Of a DNA stretch of 35,053 nucleotides, positions 1-5,719 are shown one piece after another. Both the position numbers and the translations under genes were made by a program. Source of the stretch: a virus. The stretch's first letter is position 1; each line of letters starts with the position of its first letter. The stretch is from positions 1-35,053 of the IMG/VR virus record IMGVR_UViG_3300042988_000546, one strand, 5' to 3'. A model generated the notes under the pieces. It saw only the letters and a list, made by a program, of their open reading frames with translations. It had not been told where the DNA came from and ran no database searches.

Positions 1-80
1 GGGTATTCGTTACGTGCACGGTCAATGATAACATGCCGTGAACTTTCGTACTGTAGTTGGTCTAAGATGCTTGGTTTCAT
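1..80 (-). CDS. Duplicated 5' end of the hypothetical gene at 34638-34988
   Basis: These 80 bases repeat 34909-34988 exactly and encode the first 27 residues (MKPSILDQL..) of the hypothetical protein whose complete copy is at the other end of the window. This is the redundancy of a circular or terminally overlapping assembly, not a second gene. The start codon is the complement of 78-80. The gene is the first phage backbone gene after the cassette array in the direction of transcription. Confidence 0.85.
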   Translation of the reverse strand, partial: MKPSILDQLQYESSRHVIIDRARNEY

Positions 81-110
81 TGCGTTTTATTTGAAGGGCG
101 GTTATTTATG

Positions 111-124
111 CGTTACCTGCCATT
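111..124 (+). other. attI-like simple core site at the head of the cassette array
   Basis: The sequence CGTTACCTGCC carries the same GTTR core found at the right end of every attC-like site below. No palindromic arm lies to its left in 1-110. A core without a stem at one end of an array is what an integron attI looks like. The next bases belong to cassette 1, and in the alternative end of the contig they belong to cassette 3. Calling it attI is inference, because no integrase gene is adjacent. Confidence 0.6.
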
Positions 125-637
125 TTGAAGTCCGACATAGTAACCTTTTAATTGACAATTTTTGAGTGCTTGACAATTCTGCTCACCATAAGCAAACAAA
201 ACAACACCTCTCATTATTGATACAGGCGACATATCCATTCTTGTAAACTTTGGTCTGCCTTTCAATAAATACATTCCGTTTGCTTTTTTCAATCCGTATT
301 CTTGAAACCAATCTGTATCGGTAGAATTTAGCACTAATGCAATACCGTTTCCGTGTTTAGCAAGTTTTTTAATAAACGGCTTCGGATTTGAGTATGGCGG
401 ATTAAGCCAAACTCTACCCTCCCATTTTTCAACCAATCCGTCATTAGGCAAAGAAATGATTCTGTTTGCTGTTTTGTGCCATTGTAAACCACAAGGGTCT
501 AAATCAAATACTCCAAAATTACCAATTAAATTAAGCGGAGTAAGTGTTATGTTTTTATCTTCAACCGTATGATAAACAGCAGGTAACAATGTATTGCCAC
601 AATCAGGGCTGACAGTTGTATTTTCAACATTATTCAT
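113..637 (-). CDS. dam: Cassette 1: phage-type DNA N6-adenine methyltransferase (Dam family)
   Basis: The 174-residue product is predicted to methylate adenine in DNA using S-adenosylmethionine. A DLDPCG segment (about residues 46-51) and the catalytic NPPY motif (WLNPPYS, about 79-85) match the small phage Dam-like family. In phages such enzymes usually protect DNA from host restriction. The only plausible start lies in the loop of the downstream attC site, so residues of the CGNTLLPAV type near the N-terminus are encoded by the attC left arm and are probably not part of the fold. The TAA stop is formed by the TTA of the GTTA core at 112-115. Function is confident from the motifs; the target sequence is unknown. 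Confidence 0.85.
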   Translation of the reverse strand: MNNVENTTVSPDCGNTLLPAVYHTVEDKNITLTPLNLIGNFGVFDLDPCGLQWHKTANRIISLPNDGLVEKWEGRVWLNPPYSNPKPFIKKLAKHGNGIALVLNSTDTDWFQEYGLKKANGMYLLKGRPKFTRMDMSPVSIMRGVVLFAYGEQNCQALKNCQLKGYYVGLQNGR

Positions 638-710
638 AAATCATCTTTTGTAAGTTATTAGAGTTTGTATCGCTATGCCCTGCCTTCGGCAATACAGCAC
701 GTTAGCAGCA
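578..710 (+). repeat. attC-like site A (end of cassette 1)
   Basis: The inverse core AAC is at 585-587 and the core GTT at 701-703. Outer arms TGTATTGCC (590-598) and GGCAATACA (688-696) are perfectly complementary. Inner arms are AGGGC (605-609) and GCCCT (677-681). The left arm carries GCTGACAG. The inverse core matches the cassette's own start at 112 in 9 of 10 bases. The loop holds the start codon of the cassette 1 gene. Confidence 0.85.
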
Positions 711-714
711 ATAA

Positions 715-1002
715 CTACTCTCCGTTCCACCAGTGAGTAATCCCTGCGTCTTTTGCCATATAATACCAAACATTATGGTCAGACACGGCACTTTCAAATT
801 CATTGCCGTCTTTGTCTTTTACCTTGTATAGTGTATATCCTTGCATAATGTCAATGGCACACATCATTGGCAAATATTCTTCAATACTTAACCAACCTTT
901 CGGACGAGTATCAGGTGGAAAATATTTATCAATTTCTTCCTGTGTCATATTTGCCAAAGCCTCGTCTAACTTTCGGCTCATTTCTTCTAAATCAAGTGCC
1001 AT
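715..1002 (-). CDS. Cassette 2: hypothetical acidic protein
   Basis: I do not recognise this protein. It begins MALDLEEMSRKLDEAL, with an acidic and probably helical N-terminal half, and ends with an aromatic-rich tail (HNVWYYMAKD..THWWNGE). I chose the ATG at 1000-1002. The frame is open up to a TTG at 1029, but that would add LLAAV-type residues encoded by the attC inverse core. It is the sole gene of its cassette, and the whole cassette is missing from the junction seen at the contig's 3' end. Confidence 0.7.
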   Translation of the reverse strand: MALDLEEMSRKLDEALANMTQEEIDKYFPPDTRPKGWLSIEEYLPMMCAIDIMQGYTLYKVKDKDGNEFESAVSDHNVWYYMAKDAGITHWWNGE

Positions 1003-1017
1003 ATAATTTACCGTTAC

Positions 1018-1116
1018 TGCTGCTAACAAGGTATTGGCAATACCCGCTTGACAGCTTGTTTATAATTTAAAGTTTCTACTATGCGGGCATCGCCAATACC
1101 CGAACCGTTACCTGCC
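1018..1116 (+). repeat. attC-like site B (end of cassette 2)
   Basis: The inverse core AAC is at 1025-1027 and the core GTT at 1107-1109. Arms GGTATTGGC (1030-1038) and GCCAATACC (1092-1100) are perfect, with inner CCCGC (1043-1047) and GCGGG (1083-1087). The inverse core 1018-1027 is complementary to the cassette's own start at 701-710 in 10 of 10 bases. The left arm carries CTTGACAG. Confidence 0.85.
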
Positions 1117-1404
1117 ATTAAAAGACAGACAACATTCAGGGATAATTGACCCTATATTTTTGTAACCAGAAACAACTTCATAAGCATCATACATTTTTTT
1201 ACCTGCTCTATCAATCACACAATCTGCACAACTGCATTTATCAATAGTCCCTGTAATGCAAGTTCTATATGGATATTTTTTGACAATTATCTGTTCTCCT
1301 TCCATGTTTTGAAACCAATGGTTAACCCATTCTTTAGTATTGACAATAACGGCAGGTAACAAGCAGTTTTGCAAAAGGCTGGCTGACAAATAAAGTTTCT
1401 TCAT
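1108..1404 (-). CDS. Cassette 3: hypothetical cysteine-rich protein
   Basis: The 98-residue protein has no family I recognise. It has a cysteine cluster (CITGTIDKCSCADC, about residues 49-62) plus a CC pair near the C-terminus, suggesting metal binding or disulfides. The frame opens in the attC loop (MKKLYLSASLLQN..) and reads through the inverse core as CLLPAV. An internal ATG at MEGEQII is the alternative start. The TAA stop comes from the GTTA core at 1107-1110, giving the C-terminus NGR, the same ending as cassette 1. In the alternative contig end this is the cassette placed first, next to the attI-like core. Confidence 0.65.
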   Translation of the reverse strand: MKKLYLSASLLQNCLLPAVIVNTKEWVNHWFQNMEGEQIIVKKYPYRTCITGTIDKCSCADCVIDRAGKKMYDAYEVVSGYKNIGSIIPECCLSFNGR

Positions 1405-1491
1405 TTATAAATCTATTTAACTTTAGTAATAGGGTGAGCTAAGGTTTTTCAAATACCAGCCCTTCGCAAAGCTGACAGAACGTTGGCGTTC
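1351..1491 (+). repeat. attC-like site C (end of cassette 3)
   Basis: The inverse core AAC is at 1358-1360 and the core GTT at 1482-1484. Arms CAGTTTTGC (1364-1372) and GCAAAGCTG (1466-1474) pair with one G-T. Inner GGCTGG (1377-1382) pairs with CCAGCC (1456-1461). The inverse core matches the cassette's own start at 1107-1116 in 10 of 10 bases. GCTGAC is present. Confidence 0.85.
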
Positions 1492-1696
1492 AGTTTAAAC
1501 CGACATCATCATGCCCTAAAATGTGCAATATTGGTTCACCTATTTTTTGAGCCGAACTATTTATTTTTTCAAGATTAGTATAATCAACAGGTATTCCATT
1601 ACATTCTTCATGTGCAAATACTTGTGACAAATCTCTCATATCAAATTCTCGCCCACAAGAGTTACAATTGATTTTGTGTTGTTTATCGTTTGACAT
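1490..1696 (-). CDS. Cassette 4: small putative zinc-finger protein
   Basis: From the ATG at 1694-1696 the product is 68 residues. It has CNSCGREFDMRDL (about residues 11-23) followed by FAHEEC, a Cys/His arrangement typical of a small zinc-binding finger, so metal or nucleic-acid binding is possible. The frame is open further upstream through the attC left arm to 1765 (MYKCPIAFRH..), but MSNDKQHK is the more natural start. It is the sole gene of its cassette. No specific function can be given. Confidence 0.65.
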   Translation of the reverse strand: MSNDKQHKINCNSCGREFDMRDLSQVFAHEECNGIPVDYTNLEKINSSAQKIGEPILHILGHDDVGLN

Positions 1697-1703
1697 AAAA
1701 CCG

Positions 1704-1842
1704 AACCGCCAACAAGTGTATTGCTGCAATAGCGGGTGACGGAACGCTATTGGGCATTTGTACAATATTGTACTTTAGTATTTCAATTTAGCTGCGTCAA
1801 GTAATGCCGCTACTGCAAAGCAATACCTAAACGTTAGCGGTT
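1704..1842 (+). repeat. attC-like site D (end of cassette 4)
   Basis: The inverse core AAC is at 1711-1713 and the core GTT at 1833-1835. Arms GTATTGC (1718-1724) and GCAATAC (1820-1826) are perfect, with inner TAGCGG (1730-1735) and CCGCTA (1807-1812). The left arm carries GGGTGAC. The match to the cassette's own start at 1482 is 7 of 10, the weakest in the array, but the 7-base core itself is perfect. Confidence 0.8.
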
Positions 1843-2197
1843 ATTTTTTATTGGCAATTTCCCATTGTTCAGCCTCTGCATATTTTGGATGCCAAAATGA
1901 ATACCAAAATTTTCTTTGCTCACCATTTACAAATGCAATAATGCTCTTATCGTGAAGACAATACCCGTTTAATGCTAGGTTAGCACCTCTTATCATAAAG
2001 TCTGTACCATACCACCCGCTTTGTGGGTCATATTTATCAATAAGGTCGATTACTTCATTATTTTCTAAAAGCCATTTGCAAAGTAAGTCAAAGGTTTCAG
2101 GGGCAATTTTTTGATAACGCTTTTTTAAATATTTACCATCGTTGCCGTCACATTGGACATGCTGCAAACCGTCTCTAAATTCTTGAATAATTTTCAT
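1841..2197 (-). CDS. Cassette 5: hypothetical protein
   Basis: The 118-residue soluble protein begins MKIIQEFRDGLQHV and is rich in aromatic residues (WYGTDFMIRG, KFWYSFWHPKY). I see no known motif, signal peptide or membrane segment. Unlike several neighbours, its ATG lies outside the attC stem, about 30 bases before the inverse core, behind an A/T-rich leader. The TAA stop follows the GTTAGCGG core by a few bases. Confidence 0.65.
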   Translation of the reverse strand: MKIIQEFRDGLQHVQCDGNDGKYLKKRYQKIAPETFDLLCKWLLENNEVIDLIDKYDPQSGWYGTDFMIRGANLALNGYCLHDKSIIAFVNGEQRKFWYSFWHPKYAEAEQWEIANKK

Positions 2198-2227
2198 TTT
2201 TTATTTTTTTATAGTTTTGACTAAAAC

Positions 2228-2299
2228 AACCGCTAACATTGCATTACCGCCACTACGGGGCGACACCCTTGCGGCGTTAATGCACCAACGTTATGTGCA
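2228..2299 (+). repeat. attC-like site E (end of cassette 5, compact form)
   Basis: The inverse core AAC is at 2235-2237 and the core GTT at 2290-2292, so the site spans only about 70 bp. Arms are GCATTA (2241-2246) and TAATGC (2278-2283), with inner CGCC (2248-2251) and GGCG (2273-2276). The inverse core matches the cassette's own start at 1833-1842 in 10 of 10 bases. It has no long loop, and the cassette 5 start codon lies outside it. Confidence 0.8.
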
Positions 2300-2302
2300 A
2301 GG

Positions 2303-2482
2303 CTACAATCCGAGTTCTTTAACGCGTACCCATTCATCAATAGACAGTTCTCTACTATACAATAAATGTATTTCTCTGCCAAGTTCAATTTCAATAGCCA
2401 TAAATGCTTCCAATGAGCTTACTTCTGCAAATTGAGTTACATATTTGCCGTCACGCAAAAATGTTAAATGATACCTTTTCAT
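2303..2482 (-). CDS. Cassette 6: small hypothetical protein (59 residues)
   Basis: This short gene fills the only cassette that would otherwise seem empty. It runs from an ATG at 2480-2482 (MKRYHLTFLRDGKYVTQF..) to a TAG at 2303-2305 and ends ..VRVKELGL. Its start, stop and A/T-rich leader sit exactly as in the neighbouring cassettes, which is the main reason to accept it. The pattern of alternating charged and hydrophobic residues looks like a small folded alpha/beta protein. No family is recognised. The overlapping plus-strand frame reads through an attC site and is rejected. Confidence 0.6.
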   Translation of the reverse strand: MKRYHLTFLRDGKYVTQFAEVSSLEAFMAIEIELGREIHLLYSRELSIDEWVRVKELGL

Positions 2483-2519
2483 TTCGTTTTAAATTAAATT
2501 TAGTGCTGATAAACCGCCC

Positions 2520-2656
2520 AGCACATAACAGCGGTTTGTAGCAAAAAGGGGTGACGTGCTACAATCGTCATTTATTGTTCTAATCAGCAGTAGTGCAAGG
2601 CTGAAACTGTGTACTTGCAATCCCTTTCAGCTACAAGCCGCAAAACGTTGTAAGTA
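2520..2656 (+). repeat. attC-like site F (end of cassette 6)
   Basis: The inverse core AAC is at 2527-2529 and the core GTT at 2647-2649. Arms GCGG plus TTGTAGC (2531-2542) pair with GCTACAA plus CCGC (2630-2641). Inner AAAGGG (2545-2550) pairs with CCCTTT (2622-2627). The left arm carries GGGTGAC. The match to the cassette's own start at 2290 is 9 of 10. Confidence 0.85.
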
Positions 2657-2663
2657 ATGGCTA

Positions 2664-2915
2664 TCAGAAAGGACATTCTTCAATTTCCTTAATTGATTCC
2701 ATTAGGTAAACAAGTTCATTATTCATTGCTTGTGGGAAATGTGCTGACCATTTCATAATTTCTTTTGTTGATTGATAAAGCCTTATTAATTTAATAGCTT
2801 CATTATAGCTTAACAAAATACCTTCTTGCATCACCCAAGAAACATCATCCATGCTTCCATTTACTTGTATTGCATAATCAATGCTTTTTTGCATTCTTTC
2901 AATAATATTTGACAT
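2664..2915 (-). CDS. Cassette 7: hypothetical helical protein
   Basis: The 83-residue protein (MSNIIERMQKSIDYAIQ..) looks mostly helical and soluble, with an acidic C-terminus (MESIKEIEECPF). No known motif is visible. The start codon lies about 50 bases before the attC inverse core, so none of the coding sequence comes from the recombination site. It is the sole gene of its cassette. Confidence 0.65.
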   Translation of the reverse strand: MSNIIERMQKSIDYAIQVNGSMDDVSWVMQEGILLSYNEAIKLIRLYQSTKEIMKWSAHFPQAMNNELVYLMESIKEIEECPF

Positions 2916-2965
2916 AAAATTTAAAGTTTATAATTGTTATCAAAAATCATTTAACTAACCGCCGC

Positions 2966-3081
2966 TACTTACAACAATGTATTTGTGCAATACAGGCTGA
3001 CAGTTATCTATTGAGCTAATACACTATTCAGCTTTTGTACTTAACATGCCTATCCTGCACAAATACGGCACGTTATGTGCC
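2966..3081 (+). repeat. attC-like site G (end of cassette 7)
   Basis: The inverse core AAC is at 2973-2975 and the core GTT at 3072-3074. Arms GTATTTGTGCA (2979-2989) and TGCACAAATAC (3056-3066) form a perfect 11-bp stem. The left arm carries GGCTGACAG. The inverse core TACTTACAAC matches the cassette's own divergent start GTTGTAAGTA (2647-2656) in 10 of 10 bases, a striking compensatory change. Confidence 0.85.
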
Positions 3082-3082
3082 A

Positions 3083-3286
3083 TTAATCCCACTCCTCCTT
3101 ATCGGCTTGACTTTGTGCCATAACGGCAATAATTTGACGTTCACGCTCTGTAAACTGTTCCCAGTTATTTTGCCAATCATAAGGAACATAGTTTCTCCAA
3201 TCGTGGACTTTTGATGTGTTTTTAAAATCAGGATTGTTAATATCAATCATTGACAACTCTGCTGTGTAATCTTGAAATAAGTTCAT
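3083..3286 (-). CDS. Cassette 8: small hypothetical protein
   Basis: From the ATG at 3284-3286 the product is 67 residues (MNLFQDYTAELSMIDI..). It is tryptophan-rich in the middle (DWRNYVPYDWQNNW) with a charged, helical C-terminal half. The frame stays open to 3313 through the inverse core (read as LLCAV), but no ATG is found there. No family is recognised. It is the sole gene of its cassette. Confidence 0.6.
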   Translation of the reverse strand: MNLFQDYTAELSMIDINNPDFKNTSKVHDWRNYVPYDWQNNWEQFTERERQIIAVMAQSQADKEEWD

Positions 3287-3301
3287 CGTTCTAAGTTTAA
3301 C

Positions 3302-3402
3302 GGCACATAACAAGGGTTTTGCGTAATAGCCCTATCAAGTGTCGTGGTTAATTTTAATTTTTTACTAAGGGCTACTACGCAAAGCCCCGAACGTTAGCGG
3401 AA
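3302..3402 (+). repeat. attC-like site H (end of cassette 8)
   Basis: The inverse core AAC is at 3309-3311 and the core GTT at 3393-3395. Arms GGGTTTTGCGTA (3314-3325) and TACGCAAAGCCC (3376-3387) pair over 12 positions with one wobble. The inverse core matches the cassette's own start at 3072-3081 in 10 of 10 bases. The TGAC motif common to other left arms is missing here. Confidence 0.85.
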
Positions 3403-3405
3403 ATA

Positions 3406-3660
3406 CTAAAGACAGTCCCTTGACAATCTTTCATAATCTCTTTTTACGCCCATACTTTTTTCAATAGCTTTTATAAAATCATCAATACATCTTCTATCAA
3501 TCGTAAAACCATACTCCCATTCGCAAAAGGTATCATCTACTTTGACAATAAAAGTACTTCCGCTAACATTGCATTGCTGCAATTTTGGCTTGACGTTGTT
3601 AGCTTCATCTATTGTACTATTTTCATCAGCAGTACCGGCTGGACGTTCAATGTTGTTCAT
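3406..3660 (-). CDS. Cassette 9: hypothetical protein starting inside the attC loop
   Basis: The 84-residue protein starts MNNIERPAGTADE in the loop of attC site I, reads through the left arm and inverse core (..LQQCNVSGS), then enters a hydrophobic-charged segment (TFIVKVDDTFCEWEYGF). No ATG exists between the inverse core and the conserved-looking body, so the loop start is the only obvious one. The opening MNN(V/I)E is shared with cassette 1, consistent with related attC loops supplying start regions. Function unknown. Confidence 0.6.
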   Translation of the reverse strand: MNNIERPAGTADENSTIDEANNVKPKLQQCNVSGSTFIVKVDDTFCEWEYGFTIDRRCIDDFIKAIEKSMGVKRDYERLSRDCL

Positions 3661-3764
3661 TTGAATTTATTTTAAACTTTTTGTAATTATATTTAACTTG
3701 ACAGTACCCAGCAGACAGAACTCGGAATGACACAACTGACAGCAATGCTGTTTCGTTAGCGGCT
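3558..3764 (+). repeat. attC-like site I (end of cassette 9, long loop)
   Basis: The inverse core AAC is at 3565-3567 and the core GTT at 3755-3757. Arms GCATTGCTG (3571-3579) and CAGCAATGC (3740-3748) are perfect. At about 200 bp it is the longest site in the array, and its right half contains extra TGACAG copies, so it may be a composite. The inverse core matches the cassette's own start at 3393-3402 in 10 of 10 bases. Confidence 0.8.
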
Positions 3765-4173
3765 ATTTAGACCCTGCGTAATCAAACCGCCAGACGGGAT
3801 AACCATTTGACACGTTACAGTATTCCATAACCAAGACAAGTTTTAACTTCTTATCATCAGTCCACTCTTGTAGAAACGACTGTATTTTTTCAGAGCTTCT
3901 ACTATTCCAATAGTCGCCACTTTCGCCAAAATATTTTTTCATTAACGACCTTGTTTTTTCATAATCCCATTGCAATAGTCTATCGCTGTAAATAGTGCCG
4001 TTAGCATCTTCATTCTTGCCATTTCGGTAAATCACAAAGCCATCGTAACTATACGGGTATTCGTATTTTGACTTCTTAACGGGTCGGTCAAATTCATCTA
4101 CTTGACCAAAAAAACAGCCGCTAACAAAAGTATTGCCGCTATTGGGGCTTGACGATAAAGTGCTGTGCTTCAT
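3763..4173 (-). CDS. Cassette 10: hypothetical protein starting inside the attC loop
   Basis: The 136-residue protein opens MKHSTLSSSPNSGNTFVSG, of which SGNTFVSG is encoded by the attC left arm and inverse core. The body is rich in Tyr, Trp, Lys and Asp (VKKSKYEYPYSYDGF, KYFGESGDYWNS) with a C-terminal LKLVLVMEYCNVSNGYPVWRFDY segment split by turns. No family is recognised. No ATG is available downstream of the inverse core in frame with the body. The stop lies a few bases beyond the core at 3755. Confidence 0.65.
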   Translation of the reverse strand: MKHSTLSSSPNSGNTFVSGCFFGQVDEFDRPVKKSKYEYPYSYDGFVIYRNGKNEDANGTIYSDRLLQWDYEKTRSLMKKYFGESGDYWNSRSSEKIQSFLQEWTDDKKLKLVLVMEYCNVSNGYPVWRFDYAGSK

Positions 4174-4257
4174 ATTTTTAATTTTAATTTAGTAATAAGG
4201 TTGAACTGTTGTTTTTTAATGCCCCAACAGCAGGGCAATACCTGTTCGTTAGCAGCC
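4116..4257 (+). repeat. attC-like site J (end of cassette 10)
   Basis: The inverse core AAC is at 4123-4125 and the core GTT at 4248-4250. Arms GTATTGCC (4130-4137) and GGCAATAC (4234-4241) are perfect, with inner TTGGGGC (4142-4148) and GCCCCAA (4221-4227). The left arm carries GCTTGACG. The match to the cassette's own start at 3755-3764 is 10 of 10. Confidence 0.85.
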
Positions 4258-4593
4258 ATGTGTACGAGCATACTCCTGTTCGACACAACTAAGCAAATGC
4301 CCTAACGAGTGTTCCATTTTATATTCAGTTCCTGCTATTGACGCTTTTTGTTTTAGATATACGTTAGTGTAATACTCCTTTAGTTGTTGTAAAGTCGAAT
4401 TGTCCCAACACTCTTGACAAGTTGCAAAAGTGCCACTTCTTTCATCTGTGTACACCGATTTGCTTTTGCAGTGATTCCAAGGCATCCCACATTTTTCACA
4501 ATAAGAGTAGGAAGGGTTTAAAAACCTCAAGACGGCAGCTAACATTTGCTTGCCAAAAATCGGGCTGACACCCATGTTTTCATCTTTAGTCAT
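4249..4593 (-). CDS. Cassette 11: putative zinc-binding protein (two CxxC pairs)
   Basis: The 114-residue protein has YCEKCGMPWNHC (about residues 31-42) and, some 20 residues later, ATCQECWDN. This is a two-CxxC arrangement of a zinc ribbon or treble-clef type. That suggests metal-stabilised binding of nucleic acid or protein, but no precise family is recognised. The longest frame starts in the attC loop (MTKDENMGVSPIFGKQ) and passes through the inverse core as MLAAV; the ATG of MLAAVLRF is the alternative start. The TAA stop is the GTTA core itself. Confidence 0.65.
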   Translation of the reverse strand: MTKDENMGVSPIFGKQMLAAVLRFLNPSYSYCEKCGMPWNHCKSKSVYTDERSGTFATCQECWDNSTLQQLKEYYTNVYLKQKASIAGTEYKMEHSLGHLLSCVEQEYARTHGC

Positions 4594-4671
4594 ATATTGT
4601 ACTTTAAATTGTTAATTAAGTTTACGGATTTCTATTGCCCGCCCTTCGGCAAGCAGTTAACGTTAGTGGCA
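4534..4671 (+). repeat. attC-like site K (end of cassette 11)
   Basis: The inverse core AAC is at 4541-4543 and the core GTT at 4662-4664. Arms TGCTTGCC (4547-4554) and GGCAAGCA (4648-4655) are perfect, with inner CGGGC (4561-4565) and GCCCG (4637-4641). The left arm carries GGCTGACA. The match to the cassette's own start at 4248-4257 is 9 of 10. Confidence 0.85.
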
Positions 4672-4672
4672 A

Positions 4673-4879
4673 TTAGTTTGCTTTCTTTACCCATGTAGTT
4701 CCGTTATAACATTCACAATGGTCTAACCCTTCAACTTTATCTTTGCCACAATAATCGCAAACTAACTGTTCGCTTAGCCCACTAACATCAAATAAACGCA
4801 AAAGCAAGTCTGTTGCGTATTCAGGCGTTAAGTGGTTGTGGTAAAGTTTTTTTGCTATGTCTAAAATTTCCTCTTTCAT
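4673..4879 (-). CDS. Cassette 12: small putative zinc-binding protein whose coding sequence forms the attC arm
   Basis: The 68-residue protein has a helical N-terminal half (MKEEILDIAKKLYHNHL..) and a C-terminal CDYCGKDKVEGLDHCEC motif typical of a small zinc knuckle or ribbon. The left arm of attC site L is not an add-on here. It is the coding sequence for residues LLLRLF, in the middle of a normal-looking protein, and the ATG is inside the loop. This differs from all other cassettes. Partner and function are unknown. Confidence 0.65.
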   Translation of the reverse strand: MKEEILDIAKKLYHNHLTPEYATDLLLRLFDVSGLSEQLVCDYCGKDKVEGLDHCECYNGTTWVKKAN

Positions 4880-4915
4880 TTTGCTTCTGCGTTTATTTGC
4901 ATTCCGTTAGCGGTA
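4777..4915 (+). repeat. attC-like site L (end of cassette 12, atypical, made from coding sequence)
   Basis: The inverse core AAC is at 4784-4786 and the core GTT at 4906-4908. Arm 4789-4807 pairs with 4881-4899 at 18 of 19 positions (CAAATAAACGCA against TGCGTTTATTTG), the longest stem in the array. It shares neither the GCAATA-type arm nor the TGAC motif of its neighbours. The core complementarity to its own start at 4662 is 8 of 10. Confidence 0.75.
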
Positions 4916-5128
4916 ATTGTGAGTAGACAGGTACAGCTTAATAGAATTATTATACAAATTGACAATTGTCTGCTGTGCTTCTATTGCTAATTTTCGCAAC
5001 TCAATAATTCTATCAGCCTCGTCAGCAGGCAATACGTCATCAGACCTTTCTTCCAATTTTTCTAACTTAATTTGTGCTTCAACTTTACCTCTGTAAAGTG
5101 CATCTAAAAATTCTAATTCAATTTCCAT
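4907..5128 (-). CDS. Cassette 13: hypothetical coiled-coil protein
   Basis: The 73-residue protein is highly charged and helical (EAQIKLEKLEERSDD.., ADRIIELRKLAIEAQQ), probably a short coiled coil or helical hairpin. The ATG lies 33 bases before the inverse core, outside the stem. The TAA stop is formed by the GTTA core at 4906-4909, so the C-terminus is ..HNYR. No family is recognised. A small regulator or inhibitor role would be speculation. Confidence 0.65.
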   Translation of the reverse strand: MEIELEFLDALYRGKVEAQIKLEKLEERSDDVLPADEADRIIELRKLAIEAQQTIVNLYNNSIKLYLSTHNYR

Positions 5129-5160
5129 TTTGGTTATTTTTTATGGTTTATAAAAACAAC

Positions 5161-5261
5161 TACCGCTAACAAAGCATTGTTGCAATATGGGCAGACAGTT
5201 CGCTGCTCAACATTAGTATTCCAAATACCCATCCTGCAACAATGCACGAACGTTAGCGGCT
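5161..5261 (+). repeat. attC-like site M (end of cassette 13)
   Basis: The inverse core AAC is at 5168-5170 and the core GTT at 5252-5254. Arms GCATTGTTGCA (5174-5184) and TGCAACAATGC (5235-5245) form a perfect 11-bp stem, followed by ATGGG against CCCAT. The left arm carries GGCAGACAG. The match to the cassette's own start at 4906-4915 is 10 of 10. Confidence 0.9.
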
Positions 5262-5639
5262 ATTAATCAGACTATCAAACGCCCTCTTTTCATAAGGGGT
5301 AAACTGGTTTGGTAGCAATTTTAAGTTATTCCAGTAATTGTCATCAATCTGTTTTTCCAGCCCAATAACGCTGACAGAAAAAACATTATCTGCTGTTCTT
5401 TCAGCTTGTTTAATAGTTTCATCAACGTCTTCGTAATCTCCCCCAGTCATGTGCTGACTTGCAGCCCTTACGGTTTCAGTTATAAATTTTCTGTGTTCAG
5501 CCTTCAAACTATCAGGAACATACTGAATAGTTATTAGTGAATACTTTGGATACTTTTCGTTGTTGCAGCTTGACATAACAGCCGCTAACAATAAAATTGC
5601 CGCAAGTACGGATGATGAATGTAATTTGAACTTTTGCAT
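5253..5639 (-). CDS. Cassette 14: predicted lipoprotein
   Basis: The 128-residue product has a clear lipoprotein signal: basic start MQKFKLH, a hydrophobic stretch (VLAAILLLAAV) and a lipobox ending at the cysteine of MSSC (about residue 25). It should be exported, lipidated and anchored in a membrane. The mature part is soluble and charged. A membrane lipoprotein made by a phage often acts in superinfection exclusion, but nothing here proves that. Much of the signal peptide (LLLAAV) is encoded by the attC arm and inverse core, so the start in the attC loop is needed for export. The TAA stop is the core. Confidence 0.75.
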   Translation of the reverse strand: MQKFKLHSSSVLAAILLLAAVMSSCNNEKYPKYSLITIQYVPDSLKAEHRKFITETVRAASQHMTGGDYEDVDETIKQAERTADNVFSVSVIGLEKQIDDNYWNNLKLLPNQFTPYEKRAFDSLINSR

Positions 5640-5719
5640 ATCTATTTTGCTTTTGATTGTTAATTAAACTTAGGTACTACTATGCCGTACCTGACGGCAA
5701 TTTCTGAACGTTACCTGCA
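5580..5719 (+). repeat. attC-like site N (end of cassette 14)
   Basis: The inverse core AAC is at 5587-5589 and the core GTT at 5710-5712. Arms AAATTGCCG (5594-5602) and CGGCAATTT (5695-5703) are perfect, with inner GTACGG (5606-5611) and CCGTAC (5685-5690). The match to the cassette's own start at 5252-5261 is 10 of 10. TGAC occurs in the right arm rather than the left. Confidence 0.85.

Larger units (their letters stand above)
1..124 (+). repeat. Terminal direct repeat (copy 1), circular junction
   Basis: Bases 1-124 are identical to 34909-35032. Identity stops at base 125, where copy 1 enters cassette 1 and copy 2 enters cassette 3. An assembler overlap at a circular junction would normally keep matching, so the branch point at the attI-like core is meaningful. 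Confidence 0.9.

Noticed and set aside
2217-2435. Plus-strand open frame of about 72 codons across attC site E and cassette 6
   Set aside because: It reads through a palindromic recombination site, and the minus strand holds a better-placed 59-residue gene with normal leader and stop.
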